DNA of 64,000 nt from JAHJDS01 sp964569795 (GTDB lineage Bacteria; Desulfobacterota; Desulfarculia; Desulfarculales; JAHJDS01). The notes beneath the pieces were generated by a model that saw nothing but the letters and a program-made list of their open reading frames with translations, was not told the DNA's origin and made no database searches. Below, piece after piece: positions 34,780-43,938 of the stretch. The stretch is taken from contig CAZMVB010000016.1 of NCBI GenBank assembly GCA_964569795.1, positions 30,114-94,113 on the forward strand. The letters are read 5' to 3'. Every line of letters starts with the position of its first letter. Position 1 is the first letter of the stretch. The translations under genes were made by a program, and so were the position numbers.

Positions 34780-35724
34780 CTACCCCGCGAATTCAGGTGC
34801 CCACTGGCACACGGGAGGCATGGCACACAGATTTACCGTCAGCCTGAAGACATCCGGCCGGGCGTAGTGGCCGGTCACGTCCAGGTCATACTTGCCCTGG
34901 GCGATCAGGCCCAGGTCCAGGTCGGCGGTCAGGATGCACGGACCGTCAAAGTTGGGGCCGGCCAGGACGTTGCCCATGGGATCCACGATCACGCTCCCGC
35001 CCCGCATCAGCACGGTCCGCGGGTCATTGCCCTGGACGGCGTCGTAATCCTCTGGGCAGTCGCCTCGGGTCAGATACTGGCAGCAGCTCAGGACAAAGCA
35101 GCGGCCCTCATAGGCGATGTGCCGCATGGAGGGCAGCCAGGTCTCGCGGTCATCGGCCGTGGGCGCGCAGTACAGCTCGATCCCCTGGGAGTACATGTAG
35201 GTCCGCAGCAGGGGCATGTAGTTTTCCCAGCAGATGACTGCCCCCAGCCGGCCCAGCGGGGTTTTGAATACGGGCAGGGTCGAGCCGTCGCCGAATCCCC
35301 AGACCAGGCGTTCCAGGGCGGTCGGCATCAGCTTGCGGTGCTTGCCGAGCAAAACACCCTCATCGGAAAAAAACAGGGCCGTGCAGTACAGGGTGCCCCC
35401 GTCCCGCTCGATGACGCCGATGACCAAATGAATGTTGTAAAGCTTGGCCGTCCGGCCCAGGCTCTCCGTGGCCGGGCCGGGGACCTCGATGGCGCTGTCA
35501 TAATACCGCTGAAAATCGCGGCGCCCCTCGGGCCGTCGGCTGCCCATCCGGGCCCCGAAATCCAGGCCCTTGGGATAGGCCGACACGAATGCCTCGGGAA
35601 AGACCGCCAACTGCGCCCCGGCCTTGGCCGCCTCGGCCGCGAGCCTATCGACCTTGGCCAGGGTGGCCTCGGGATCGAACATGACCGGGGAATCCTGGAC
35701 CACGGCCGCCCGGATCTGTTTCAT
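34780..35724 (-). CDS. Nitrilase-family carbon-nitrogen hydrolase
   Basis: The 314-residue protein has the Glu-Lys-Cys catalytic triad of the nitrilase superfamily: Glu44 in LAVFPEAF, Lys131 in GKHRKLMPT and Cys165 in GAVICWENYMPLLR, with ERLVWGFGDGS typical of true nitrilases and aliphatic or aryl nitrilase-like enzymes. It would hydrolyse a nitrile (or amide) to the acid and ammonia. ATG 35724 has GGAGG five bases upstream. The last residues, QWAPEFAG, are encoded by a copy of the local intergenic repeat that also provides the stop, so the native C-terminus was probably replaced. Confidence 0.93.
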   Translation of the reverse strand: MKQIRAAVVQDSPVMFDPEATLAKVDRLAAEAAKAGAQLAVFPEAFVSAYPKGLDFGARMGSRRPEGRRDFQRYYDSAIEVPGPATESLGRTAKLYNIHLVIGVIERDGGTLYCTALFFSDEGVLLGKHRKLMPTALERLVWGFGDGSTLPVFKTPLGRLGAVICWENYMPLLRTYMYSQGIELYCAPTADDRETWLPSMRHIAYEGRCFVLSCCQYLTRGDCPEDYDAVQGNDPRTVLMRGGSVIVDPMGNVLAGPNFDGPCILTADLDLGLIAQGKYDLDVTGHYARPDVFRLTVNLCAMPPVCQWAPEFAG

Positions 35725-35896
35725 ATTGACCTCCATGGATATTGACCCGGATTATATCCCAAAACCACTTACGGTGGCAGACATGATGACCGTTTTTCGA
35801 GGCGGGTAGGTGCGACTCGGCCAGACGAAATTAAAAAAAATGAACACTCAAGTCCGGGCGGAACATACCCGATAAAGATAAGGGAGGCATCCGTCC

Positions 35897-36277
35897 ATGA
35901 CGTCGTCCGTCACTTCATCCCTGTCCCTTCCCTCCGGCCAGGCGGGCTTTGCCCCGTGGGCACAGGTCAGCCGGATCACCACCAATCTCACCCGGGCCTT
36001 CAGCAAGATCGGCCAGGACCCGGGCTCGAAAAACATCTCCCTGGGCCTCGATCCTGACGAGGAAAATCTCATCTTTTCGCTGGCGGGCGGCCGCATCGGC
36101 CGGGACCTGCTGGGCGCGACCCTGATCACCTCGGCCTCGCGGCAAATCGGCCCGGACCGGCCCGGGGCCTTTCCGAAGACCTACGTCCTGGGCCGCCTGT
36201 CCACGCCCTCGGGCCGGCTGACCGTGTATCAAGGCCCCAACCTGGTCCGATCCACCCGTCTCGACACCCTGGTCTAG
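35897..36277 (+). CDS. Hypothetical protein
   Basis: The 126-residue product is soluble, starts with a Ser/Leu-rich segment and contains KNISLGLDPDEENLIFSLAGGR and a beta-rich C-terminal half. I recognise no family. A GGGAGG site lies nine bases before ATG 35897, and codon use matches the high-GC neighbours. It stands between the divergent nitrilase gene and a lipoprotein gene 160 bases downstream. Confidence 0.6.
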   Translation: MTSSVTSSLSLPSGQAGFAPWAQVSRITTNLTRAFSKIGQDPGSKNISLGLDPDEENLIFSLAGGRIGRDLLGATLITSASRQIGPDRPGAFPKTYVLGRLSTPSGRLTVYQGPNLVRSTRLDTLV

Positions 36278-36439
36278 CCGCACCGGTTGGTGGGGGCCGC
36301 CAGGACCCAGTCGTGGCCTGATCACCGCCAGGCAAACAATATTCTCCAGACCGAATGGCCTTGATCAACCCGGCCGGGGCCTGTGGTATATCTATTAAGT
36401 GCCCTGAACCAAGGTCCAGCCGGGATCAAGGGAGGTCGT

Positions 36440-37012
36440 ATGGCGAACACAATCCGCCGACGCCTGGGGACGGGGTACTTGGCGGCATCGATCCTGCTGG
36501 TGATCGGCCTGACCCTGGTCGGCTGCGGTCGCTATGGCCTGATCACCCCGGCCGGTGTCCCGCCCCGCCAAATGGAGCACCTCCTGGCCCACCCGGAGCG
36601 CTATCAGGCCTTTGGTTGCGCCCCGACCCGCGGGCCTCGGGCCGGGGAATGGGTGGCCATGTACTGGGACATCAAGGGCGACGGCGTGCGGATCGTGGGC
36701 GAGGGCAAACCGGCCCGCTACGGGGACCGGTGGCAATTGCTGGCGCCGGACCAGGTGGCCAAGGTCCGTCAGGCCGTGATGAATCTGGCCCACCAGCATG
36801 AGACCTTCCAACCCTATCTCAACCGGATCCTGGACGAACGGGGCCGGCTGATCGGTTGGTTCTTCTCGGCCCGGACAGGAGCGACCCTGCCGGTCAACAA
36901 GGTCCGAAAAGGCCTTTACACTATCCGCGAGGTGTTCCTCGAGCGGTTCAAATGGGGGGGAGACTACGACCGGCCCCTGTTCCCCACTGGCCCCGAATCC
37001 TCCGCCCCCTGA
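36440..37012 (+). CDS. Lipoprotein, paralog of the one at 37929
   Basis: The 190-residue product has a lipoprotein signal ending TLVGC (lipidated Cys29). The mature part contains LLAHPERYQAFGCAPTRGPR and VAMYWDIKGDGV, and a C-terminal LYTIREVFLERFKWG. It is closely related over its full length to the protein encoded at 37929-38504, so the two arose by duplication. The family is unknown to me. ATG 36440 follows GGGAGG; an upstream ATG at 36383 is unlikely. A Tat-exported flavodoxin-domain gene lies between the two paralogs on the opposite strand. Confidence 0.82.
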   Translation: MANTIRRRLGTGYLAASILLVIGLTLVGCGRYGLITPAGVPPRQMEHLLAHPERYQAFGCAPTRGPRAGEWVAMYWDIKGDGVRIVGEGKPARYGDRWQLLAPDQVAKVRQAVMNLAHQHETFQPYLNRILDERGRLIGWFFSARTGATLPVNKVRKGLYTIREVFLERFKWGGDYDRPLFPTGPESSAP

Positions 37013-37046
37013 GCCCGGGACGGGTCAGGCGCCGCAATCGGGTCAG

Positions 37047-37751
37047 TCAGCCCAGGGTCAAGGTTCGGTTCACGGCCAGCCGTCCCGTCAATCTCCGGGC
37101 CCAGGCGCGGATGGCCGCCCAGTCCCGATAATCGCCGGGCTTGATCCCCTTGTCGCGCATCTTCCGGCGCATGATCATCCGCATCAACCACGAGATCTTG
37201 TCGTAATCCAGGACGCCGGCGAACATCCCCAGGTCTCTCGGTTTGACGGCCTTGACCTCGTTGAGCACCGAGTTCATGTATCCCCGGGCCAGCCGCCGGG
37301 TCTGGTCGCTGGGGCGGCTCAGGGCTATACAGGTCAGAAAATAGGCCGTCGGCCGACCGGCCAGGGTCTTCTTGTTTTTCTCGACAAACTCGATGGCCTC
37401 GTCCAGCCACCGGCCGCGCCGGACCGCGCTGCCCACGATCACCGCCCGGTACGGACTCACATCCGTGACCTTGTCCACCAGCCTGACGTCCGCCTGGGCC
37501 CCGGCCTGACATAATTCCCGGCCGATGGCCACGGCCACGCCGCCGGTCGAGCCGCACCGGCTGGCATAGGCCACCAGGACCCGGCCGCCCGCACTCCCCG
37601 GCCGGCCGCACCTGGTCTGGATGAACTCGACCCGGGCCGCCTGGGCCGGGCCGGGCCGGATCAACGTCCCGCCCAGGGCACTCGCCCCGGCCAGACCCGC
37701 GCCCAGCCAAAGACTCCGGTTCATGAACTCCCTTCGGCTGACTTCACTCAT
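37047..37751 (-). CDS. Exported (Tat) flavodoxin-domain protein, protoporphyrinogen oxidase HemG-like
   Basis: The 234-residue protein begins MSEVSRREFMNRSLWLGAGL, a twin-arginine signal. The mature part has the FMN-binding VLVAYASRCGSTGGVA, VIVGSAVRRGRWLDEAIEFV and YFLTCIALSRPSD, which fit the flavodoxin_5/HemG-like family. HemG itself oxidises protoporphyrinogen in the cytoplasm, so an exported homolog more likely has a different redox partner. The FMN loop has Cys where flavodoxins have Thr or Ser. It converges with the first lipoprotein gene and diverges from the second. Confidence 0.86.
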   Translation of the reverse strand: MSEVSRREFMNRSLWLGAGLAGASALGGTLIRPGPAQAARVEFIQTRCGRPGSAGGRVLVAYASRCGSTGGVAVAIGRELCQAGAQADVRLVDKVTDVSPYRAVIVGSAVRRGRWLDEAIEFVEKNKKTLAGRPTAYFLTCIALSRPSDQTRRLARGYMNSVLNEVKAVKPRDLGMFAGVLDYDKISWLMRMIMRRKMRDKGIKPGDYRDWAAIRAWARRLTGRLAVNRTLTLG

Positions 37752-37928
37752 GATCTCCCCCCGGTGTCTCGTTTGCCTGGTTTGTCGGGTTGAATCGGCG
37801 CCTGGTTACGGCCCCGGACAAAAAACTGCCCGGGCCGATTGGCCTTGATGATCTCGGCCGCGGCATAAGGTAAAATCAAAATTATAAATCATGATTGACC
37901 GAGTCCGATCGAGACCGAGGGAGGTCAC

Positions 37929-38504
37929 GTGTCAACGACGATCAAGTCGAATACACGCCGGGGAAGGGCGGCCCTGGCGGCCTCGGTGATACTGGTGATC
38001 GGCCTGGGCGCGGCCGGCTGCGGAACCTACGGCCAGGTCATCCCGACCGGGGTCTCGCCCGGCGAACTGGAGCGCATCTTGGCCCACCCGGAGCGCTACC
38101 GGGCCTATGGCTGCGCCCCGACCCGCGGGCCCCGGACCGGGGAAGTGGTGGCCATGTACTGGGACATCAAGGGCGACGGCGTGAAGATCGTGGGCGAAAA
38201 GACGCCTTCCCGCGACCAGGATCGCTGGCACCCCATCGCCCCGGATCAGGTGATCAAGGTCTATGGGGCCGTGCTCGACCTGGTCCGGCAGAACGAGACC
38301 TTCCAGCCCCGCCTCTATCGGATCCTGAATGAAAAGGGCCGGCTGATCGGCCGGTATTTCTCGGCCATCTGGGGAATCTACGCGCCCGTGATCAAGGTTG
38401 GGCCAGGCCTCTACACCATCCGCGAGGTCAACCTGGAGCGGTTCAAATGGGGGGATGACAACGACCGGTCTCTGTTCTGGGGGGTCGGGTTCCGCGCCCG
38501 GTGA
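37929..38504 (+). CDS. Lipoprotein, paralog of the one at 36440
   Basis: The 191-residue product has a signal ending GAAGC (lipidated Cys31) and shares ILAHPERYRAYGCAPTRGPR, VAMYWDIKGDGV and LYTIREVNLERFKWGDD with the paralog at 36440. Start codon is GTG 37929 with GGGAGG just upstream. Function is unknown. The strong conservation of the HPERY, GCAPTRGPR and WDIKGDG motifs points to a ligand or partner site. Confidence 0.82.
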   Translation: MSTTIKSNTRRGRAALAASVILVIGLGAAGCGTYGQVIPTGVSPGELERILAHPERYRAYGCAPTRGPRTGEVVAMYWDIKGDGVKIVGEKTPSRDQDRWHPIAPDQVIKVYGAVLDLVRQNETFQPRLYRILNEKGRLIGRYFSAIWGIYAPVIKVGPGLYTIREVNLERFKWGDDNDRSLFWGVGFRAR

Positions 38505-38677
38505 GCCCGGCCCGGGACATCGGGCGCGCCCGCCGACCCGGGCCGCGGCTGGCCGATGGGGTAGAAGGGCAAGATTGGCGGGTCATGGTTCTGCCTGGTA
38601 ATATTTTCCAATAGGCTTTGTCCCTGGCCGGGACAGCCGACGAATCTGAAATCATCTTTCGAGGGAGGTCTATACTC

Positions 38678-39115
38678 ATGGGCAAGATCCTGATCGCCTA
38701 CGACAGCCGTACCGGACACACCGAACAGATGGCCAACCTGGTCGCCGAGGGCGTGCGCATCGCCGGGGGCGAGGCCGTGGTCAAGAAAATCTCGGCCTTA
38801 AAAAATGAGGCCGATCTGAAAGGCTACGACGGCTATTTGTTCGGCTCGCCGACCTATCACCGGGACATGATCGGGACCATGAAGACCTGGCTGTTCATGG
38901 TCCAGAAGGCCGATCTGGCCGGCCGGCGGGGCGGGTCTTTCGGGACGTACACCCACAGCGGCGACGCCCCGGGCATCCTGGCCGACACCATGGAATACGT
39001 GTTCAAGATGGAGATGTACAATCCCCGGTCGTTCAATCTCCTCGAGGATCAACTGACAACACCTGACGGGATCAAGGCCTCCCAGGACTTCGGGGTAGCA
39101 GTGGCCACCTCTTAA
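38678..39115 (+). CDS. Flavodoxin-family protein
   Basis: The 145-residue cytoplasmic FMN protein has ILIAYDSRTGHTEQMANLVA at the phosphate loop, YLFGSPTYHRDMIGTMKTWL and the aromatic FMN-shielding region FGTYTHSGDAPGI. It is of the Multimeric flavodoxin/WrbA-like short type. ATG 38678 follows GGGAGG. The last codons and the TAA stop (39113-39115) lie within a copy of the local repeat (39098-39123), so the natural C-terminus, usually DFGRxVA followed by more residues, seems to have been cut short by insertion. Confidence 0.88.
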   Translation: MGKILIAYDSRTGHTEQMANLVAEGVRIAGGEAVVKKISALKNEADLKGYDGYLFGSPTYHRDMIGTMKTWLFMVQKADLAGRRGGSFGTYTHSGDAPGILADTMEYVFKMEMYNPRSFNLLEDQLTTPDGIKASQDFGVAVATS

Positions 39116-39671
39116 TTCGCGAGCGGCAGTGGCCGCTCTTGATTCGCGAGGGACACCTCCGCCTGACTTCAGTCCTCGTCCGCGCTTACCGGCGCCACTA
39201 CGTTGGCGCCTGCGCTTTACCAGGTGGAACTGAGGGCGTCAGTGGCATGCGCCAGTGGGCGCTCTTGATTCGCGGCGTATGCCTCAGTTTAACCTTGGCC
39301 CCGTCCGCGCTTCCCGCCTCTACTATTTTTCGGCTCCCCAGTGCTTGACGCAGACAAGCCCGGCCCGGCTCGCCAAAAAGCCGGGCCGGGCGGCAGTGGC
39401 CGGGCGCCAGTGGGCGCCTCTTAATTCGCGAGCGGCAGCGGCTGCCTCTACTTCGCGATGACTGCCTGAGTTATTGGTAGTTTTTTGTCCGCGCTTACCG
39501 GCGGGCGCCAGTTGGCGCCTCTTAATTCGCGACCAACTCCTCCGCTTAACATCAGTCCTCGTCCGCGCTTGCCGGCGGGCGCCAGAGGGCGCCTCCTACT
39601 TCGCGACCAACTTCTCCGCTTAACATCAGTCCTCGTCCGCGCTTGCCGGCGCCACTACGTCGGCGCCTGCG
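39098..39671. repeat. Cluster of two short repeat families, including three 74-bp tandem units
   Basis: Copies of the GCAGTGGCCGCCTCTTAATT-CGCGAG type lie at 39098-39123, 39126-39150, 39251-39276, 39406-39432 and 39434-39458, with variants at 39501-39531 and 39577-39605. Copies of the GTCCGCGCTTACCGGCGCCA type lie at 39178-39214 and 39635-39671. GTCCGCGCTT recurs at 39487, 39561 and 39635, exactly 74 bases apart. A CCCGGCCCGGCT/AGCCGGGCCGGG hairpin lies at about 39359-39390. No protein is encoded. Confidence 0.88.
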
Positions 39672-39923
39672 ATTTACCAGGTGGAACTGAGAGCTGCGGG
39701 GCCGCTTCAAGTGGGGCTTGGATAATCAGGTCAGTCACCTTTTTTTATTCAGGTCGAGGAGATTAGGGTACTATATTTGACAGAGGGGGAATATAAACCG
39801 AAATCTGCCGCACAAAACTGGCCCCAAATGGGCCTCGATGTTGCCGGACCGGTCGTATCGCTTTGGTCCCGGAAACCGGCCCGGCCGAGCGGTCGGAAAA
39901 GGCGAGAGAGGCGGAGGGAGATC
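39672..39923. other. Leader region of the patatin gene
   Basis: After the last repeat, 250 bases separate the cluster from ATG 39924. The patatin frame is open back to 39777, but the added residues are of unusual composition and the good ribosome binding site is at 39924. I see no clear promoter. Confidence 0.5.
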
Positions 39924-40850
39924 ATGGCCAAGTACCGAGTCGTGTCCATCGATGGCGGGGGGATCCGCGGCATTGTCCCGGCCGTCATTTTGCAAAAAAT
40001 CATCCAAACACCCGGACTGGAAAACTTCCTGGACACCATCGATCTGATTGCCGGCACTTCCACGGGGGGCCTCCTGGCCCTGGGGATCGCCAACCAGCAG
40101 GAACCGTCGGTGATCCGGGACCTCTACATCGACAAGGGACCGAAAATTTTTGAGGACTCCTGGTTCGACAACCTGATCCACTTGGGCCGGATCCTGGGCG
40201 CAGACTATGATACCAAGAATCTTCGTCTCGCACTCGAAGGGCTCTTTGGGGACAAGACTCTCGGCGAGTTGAGTAAACGGGTGCTCATCACCTCTTTTGA
40301 TCTTGATAACGAGGTCCCGGACGACCGGAAATGGAAGCCAAAGCTGTTTCACAACTTTCCGGGCGAGAACAACGATCGGGAGTCGCGGGTGGTCGATGTG
40401 GGGCTGTACACCAGCGCCGCCCCGACCTATTTCCCGTCAGTCGATGGCTATATTGACGGCGGGGTCTTTGCCAACAACCCGGCCATGTGCGCCCTGGCCC
40501 AGACCCAGGACACCCGATACGATCCAACGCCGGCGCTGGATGACGTCCTCCTGTTTTCCCTGGGAACGGGCCTGAACCGGAAATACATCGAGGGCAAGAC
40601 AAAGGACTGGGGCTATGTCCAGTGGGTCAAGCCCTTACTCAGTATCATGCTGGAAGGAACGGCCGGAATCGCCGACTATCAGTGTCATCAGATGCTCCGG
40701 GAGCAATACCGTCGCGTCGAGCCGATATTCCCGGCCGGGACCACCATTCCCCTGGACGATGTCAGCCAGATCCCTTACCTGATCGAGTTCACCGAGACCT
40801 GGCCGTTGGATCAGACCATCGACTGGCTAAGGCAAACCTGGAACGCCTAG
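39924..40850 (+). CDS. Patatin-like phospholipase
   Basis: The 308-residue protein has the full patatin set: oxyanion hole DGGGIRG (10-16), nucleophile elbow GTSTG with Ser46, and catalytic Asp178 in YIDGGVFANNP, a DGG/A motif. It would hydrolyse acyl chains from phospholipids. Sequences of this short soluble class include bacterial CBASS effectors (CapV) as well as lipid-turnover enzymes; no cyclic-nucleotide synthase gene is adjacent, so a defence role is not supported here. ATG 39924 has GGAGGGAG directly upstream. Confidence 0.92.
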   Translation: MAKYRVVSIDGGGIRGIVPAVILQKIIQTPGLENFLDTIDLIAGTSTGGLLALGIANQQEPSVIRDLYIDKGPKIFEDSWFDNLIHLGRILGADYDTKNLRLALEGLFGDKTLGELSKRVLITSFDLDNEVPDDRKWKPKLFHNFPGENNDRESRVVDVGLYTSAAPTYFPSVDGYIDGGVFANNPAMCALAQTQDTRYDPTPALDDVLLFSLGTGLNRKYIEGKTKDWGYVQWVKPLLSIMLEGTAGIADYQCHQMLREQYRRVEPIFPAGTTIPLDDVSQIPYLIEFTETWPLDQTIDWLRQTWNA

Positions 40851-41097
40851 CCTGTTCATACCGGGAAATGCACGGCTTGAAGAAGCCTCAGATTAATCAC
40901 GCCGAAGACCAGCCCGAGGTTCCCTCTCGCCGTCCGGGGAGAGGGACAGGGCGAGGGGCCTTCTTCCTGTTCTCCCTTGGCAGGATCGGCGCGGGAGTCA
41001 CGTGTCTAGGACTAACATGAAAGGTCCCGGGGTTTCACGACTCGGGTCCAGATCAGGAAAGGTACATCTGCAGGCAGACAGATTCCAAGTGTTAAAT

Positions 41098-41820
41098 TCA
41101 ATCCAATGACATCCCAATTTCCTGAGCCACCTTGTCCGCCGCCGCGGCCGGATCATCGGCATCCCGGATGGGGCGGCCGATGACCAGAAAGTCGGCCCCG
41201 GCCTGGATCGCCTTTTTCGGGGTCATCACCCGGGCCTGATCATCGCCCTTGACCAGGGTCCACTCGGGGCGGATGCCAGGCGTGACGATCTTCATGTCAG
41301 CGCCGATCACGCTCCGCACCCCGGCCGCCTCGAGGCCGGAACAAACAACCCCGGCCGCGCCCGCGTCCCGGGCCCGAGCCGCCCGCTCAAAGGCCAGGGT
41401 TGCCGGCAGGGTCAGCTCGGGCCGATAGCCGAACGACTGCAGGGCCGCGTGGTCCAGGCTGGTCAGGACGGTCACCACCAGCACGCCCAGGCCCGCCTCC
41501 CGCACCTGTTCGAGCCAGTCGCCCAGGCCCCACAGGGCCTCGGCGTGAATGGTCACGTATTTCACCCCCAGCCGGGCCGCGGACGACAAGGCTCGGCCGA
41601 CCGTGGCCGGGATGTCGTGTAATTTCAGGTCCAGAAAAATACGGCCCGGGCCGGCCAGGTCATTGACCATGTTCACCACGGCCGGTCCCTCGGCCATGAA
41701 CAGCTCCAGGCCGATCTTGAACAGGCCGACCTTGCCCTTGAGTTTCTCGACCAGGACCCGGGCCGCGCCGGCGTCCGGGACGTCCAGGGGCATGACGATA
41801 TAGTCGTGTGGTGCGCGCAA
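41098..41820 (-). CDS. pyrF: Orotidine 5'-phosphate decarboxylase
   Basis: The 240-residue TIM-barrel enzyme makes UMP from OMP. It shows DYIVMPLDVPD at the N-terminus (Met replaces the usual Ala before LD), the catalytic FLDLKLHDIPATVGRA (Asp-x-Lys-x-x-x-Asp), VTVLTSL, IVTPGIRPEW and GADFLVIGRPI. Start is a TTG at 41820: GGGAG lies seven bases upstream and the residues fit the usual N-terminus, while the ATG at 42126 would add 102 unrelated residues over the divergent EamA gene. It stands alone and diverges from the transporter gene. Confidence 0.94.
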   Translation of the reverse strand: MRAPHDYIVMPLDVPDAGAARVLVEKLKGKVGLFKIGLELFMAEGPAVVNMVNDLAGPGRIFLDLKLHDIPATVGRALSSAARLGVKYVTIHAEALWGLGDWLEQVREAGLGVLVVTVLTSLDHAALQSFGYRPELTLPATLAFERAARARDAGAAGVVCSGLEAAGVRSVIGADMKIVTPGIRPEWTLVKGDDQARVMTPKKAIQAGADFLVIGRPIRDADDPAAAADKVAQEIGMSLD

Positions 41821-41932
41821 GGCTTGACTCCCGGGTGAATGGAGATGATGATGCTCCGATGTCACCTTGCCACCCTCGCCGTTCGGAATCAAGACCCCCG
41901 GGCACCCTTCCTGAAAAACACGGGGGCCGGCC

Positions 41933-42808
41933 GTGACCTGGGTCTGGCTGAGCCTGATCGCCGCCTCGTTCATGGCCACCGAGGACGCCCTGATAAAAAA
42001 ATTCTTCGGGCACCACGACCCCCTGGTCATGGCCGCCTTTCCCCTGGCCTTTTCTCTCCCCTTTCTGCTGATCGCCTTGCCCTTTGTGCCCGTGCCGGCC
42101 GACTTGTCCATAAAATTCTGGGTCAACTACCTGGCCGTGCTGACGGCCATGGCCCTGACCTATTTCCCCTATTACCGGGCGATCAATCTCTCGCCCCTGT
42201 CCCTGACCGTGCCCTTCCTCTCCTTCGTGCCCGTGTTCGCCCTGGTGTTCGGCCTGCTTTTTCTGGGAGAGCGGGCCAGCGTCTGGGGACTGGCCGGCAT
42301 CGGCCTGGTGGTCCTGGGCGGCTACGTGCTCTATCTGGACCGCCTCCGCGAGGGCGGCTGGCTGGCCCCGTTTCGGGCCATCATGGCCGAGCCCGGGTCC
42401 CGGCTGATGATCATGACCGCCGCGGTCTGGGGACTGGCCGCGGTGGTGGGCAAGGCGGCCATGATCCAGTCATCGCCGTGGTTCATCGTCGTCAGCCTGC
42501 ATTTGGTGCTGAATCCCATCCTGCTGGCGATCATCATCCTCCGGCGCGGGGTCAGGGCGGTCAGGTCATTGGGGGAGGCCCCGGTCAAGGGCCTGGTCGT
42601 GGGGGCCGTCTTTTTCGGTCACGCCGTGTTTCACAGCCTGGGAGTGGTCCTGGTCCAGACGGCCTACATGCTCTCGGTCAAGCGGCTCAACGTCCTGTTC
42701 ATCCTGATCTACGGCTGGCTGTTGTTTCACGAGAGACATCTCGGCCTGCGTCTGGCCGGGGTGTTGACCATGCTGGCCGGGGTCGGGCTCATCACCTGGC
42801 TGGGGTGA
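41933..42808 (+). CDS. EamA/DMT-family transporter
   Basis: The 291-residue protein has ten predicted helices as two EamA repeats; LIAASFMATEDALIKKFFG starts the first and WGLAAVVGKAAMIQSS the second. It is a drug/metabolite-type permease of unknown substrate. GTG 41933 is used as start with a GGGGG stretch upstream. The gene diverges from pyrF with 112 bases between the start codons. Confidence 0.88.
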   Translation: MTWVWLSLIAASFMATEDALIKKFFGHHDPLVMAAFPLAFSLPFLLIALPFVPVPADLSIKFWVNYLAVLTAMALTYFPYYRAINLSPLSLTVPFLSFVPVFALVFGLLFLGERASVWGLAGIGLVVLGGYVLYLDRLREGGWLAPFRAIMAEPGSRLMIMTAAVWGLAAVVGKAAMIQSSPWFIVVSLHLVLNPILLAIIILRRGVRAVRSLGEAPVKGLVVGAVFFGHAVFHSLGVVLVQTAYMLSVKRLNVLFILIYGWLLFHERHLGLRLAGVLTMLAGVGLITWLG

Positions 42809-42849
42809 GGCCGGGGGGATTCGGTTTTTTCGACCAGGTCCGGGCCTAC

Positions 42850-42877
42850 TTGTCAATTGGGGTCGGAATGCTATACT
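42850..42877 (+). promoter_or_regulatory. Sigma-70-type promoter of the holB-ricT-metG operon
   Basis: TTGTCA at 42850-42855 and TATACT at 42872-42877 are separated by 16 bases. Transcription would begin about 26 bases before the holB GTG. Confidence 0.7.
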
Positions 42878-42909
42878 GGGTCCTATTTAAACCGTTGAAT
42901 GGAGTTTAG

Positions 42910-43938
42910 GTGGGTTTTTCCGAAGTCATCGGCCAGGATCGGGTCATCGGGCGGCTGGAAAACGCCGTCAAGGCCGACCGGCTGGCCCATGCCCTGATGT
43001 TCGTCGGGCCCGTGGGCGTGGGCCGGCGGACCACGGCCCTGGCCCTGGCCGAGCGGCTGTTTTGCCCCACGCCGAAAGGCGCGGACGGTTGCGGGGATTG
43101 TCCGAACTGCCGCCTGGTCCGCTCGGGCAACCACCCGGACCTGATCGAGTTGTGGCCCACGGTCAAGCTCCCCTCGGCCGGGGATGACCCCCGGGTCTTC
43201 ACCCTGCGGGACCACCAGGGGGTCAATCATAACCTGGTGAGCGTCAAGGACGCGACCCTGGCCCGCGAGTTTCCGGGCGTCCGGCAGATCCGTCAGGTCC
43301 AGATCCAGGAACTCATCCGCCGCCTGGGCTTCCGGCCGATCCGGGGCGGGCGGCGGCTGGTGATCGTCAATCAGGCCGAGTGGCTGGGGATCGAGGCGGC
43401 CAACGCCTTTCTGAAGACCCTCGAGGAGCCGCCGGCGGGGACGTCCTTTGTGCTCACCGTGCCGGATTCGGGCCGGGTACCCGAGACCATCCGGTCCCGG
43501 TGCCAGATCGTGGCCTTTGCCCTGGTGCCGGACGACGTCGTCGCCGCCCAGGTCACGGCCCGGCTCGGGCTCGAGGCCGACGAGGCGGCCCTGGTGGCCC
43601 GGCGGGCCGGGGGAAGCCTGGGGCGGGCCCTGGACATGGACCGGGAACGGCTGGCCGAGATGAGCCGGGACGTGGATCAGGCCCTGAACCTGCCCCGCCA
43701 GGAGCGCTTCGACCTGTCCCACCGCCTGGCGGCCGACCGGGAAACGGCCCGGATGTTCCTGAACGCCCTGGCCGAGAGGCAGCGCGACCTGGCCCTGGCC
43801 CGGCAAGGACGGGGGCGCCTGGCGGCCGTGGCCGGGTTCGAGGCCATGGTCGCCGCCCGGCGCGATATCGAGCGGCAGGCCAACATCCAGCTCGTCCTGG
43901 ACGGCCTGCTGGTTTCCATGGAGCGGCCGGGATCATGA
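42910..43938 (+). CDS. holB: DNA polymerase III subunit delta prime
   Basis: The 342-residue clamp-loader subunit has a modified P-loop GPVGVGRRTTALALAERLFC (Arg for Lys), a zinc module (CGDCPNC), ANAFLKTLEEPPAGTSFVL and the sensor/arginine-finger region ETIRSRCQIVAF. The altered P-loop fits delta prime, which does not hydrolyse ATP in the complex. Start is GTG 42910 with GGAG five bases upstream. It overlaps the following gene by four bases (ATGA). The order with the PSP1 gene and metG is common in bacteria. Confidence 0.94.
   Translation: MGFSEVIGQDRVIGRLENAVKADRLAHALMFVGPVGVGRRTTALALAERLFCPTPKGADGCGDCPNCRLVRSGNHPDLIELWPTVKLPSAGDDPRVFTLRDHQGVNHNLVSVKDATLAREFPGVRQIRQVQIQELIRRLGFRPIRGGRRLVIVNQAEWLGIEAANAFLKTLEEPPAGTSFVLTVPDSGRVPETIRSRCQIVAFALVPDDVVAAQVTARLGLEADEAALVARRAGGSLGRALDMDRERLAEMSRDVDQALNLPRQERFDLSHRLAADRETARMFLNALAERQRDLALARQGRGRLAAVAGFEAMVAARRDIERQANIQLVLDGLLVSMERPGS

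Noticed and set aside
39924..40850. CBASS phospholipase effector
   Set aside because: The patatin motifs fit, but no cyclic-nucleotide synthase or ancillary gene lies on either side.
41821..42126. N-terminal extension of pyrF to the ATG at 42126
   Set aside because: It would overlap the divergent transporter gene and add 102 residues with no counterpart in the family; TTG 41820 with GGGAG upstream fits.
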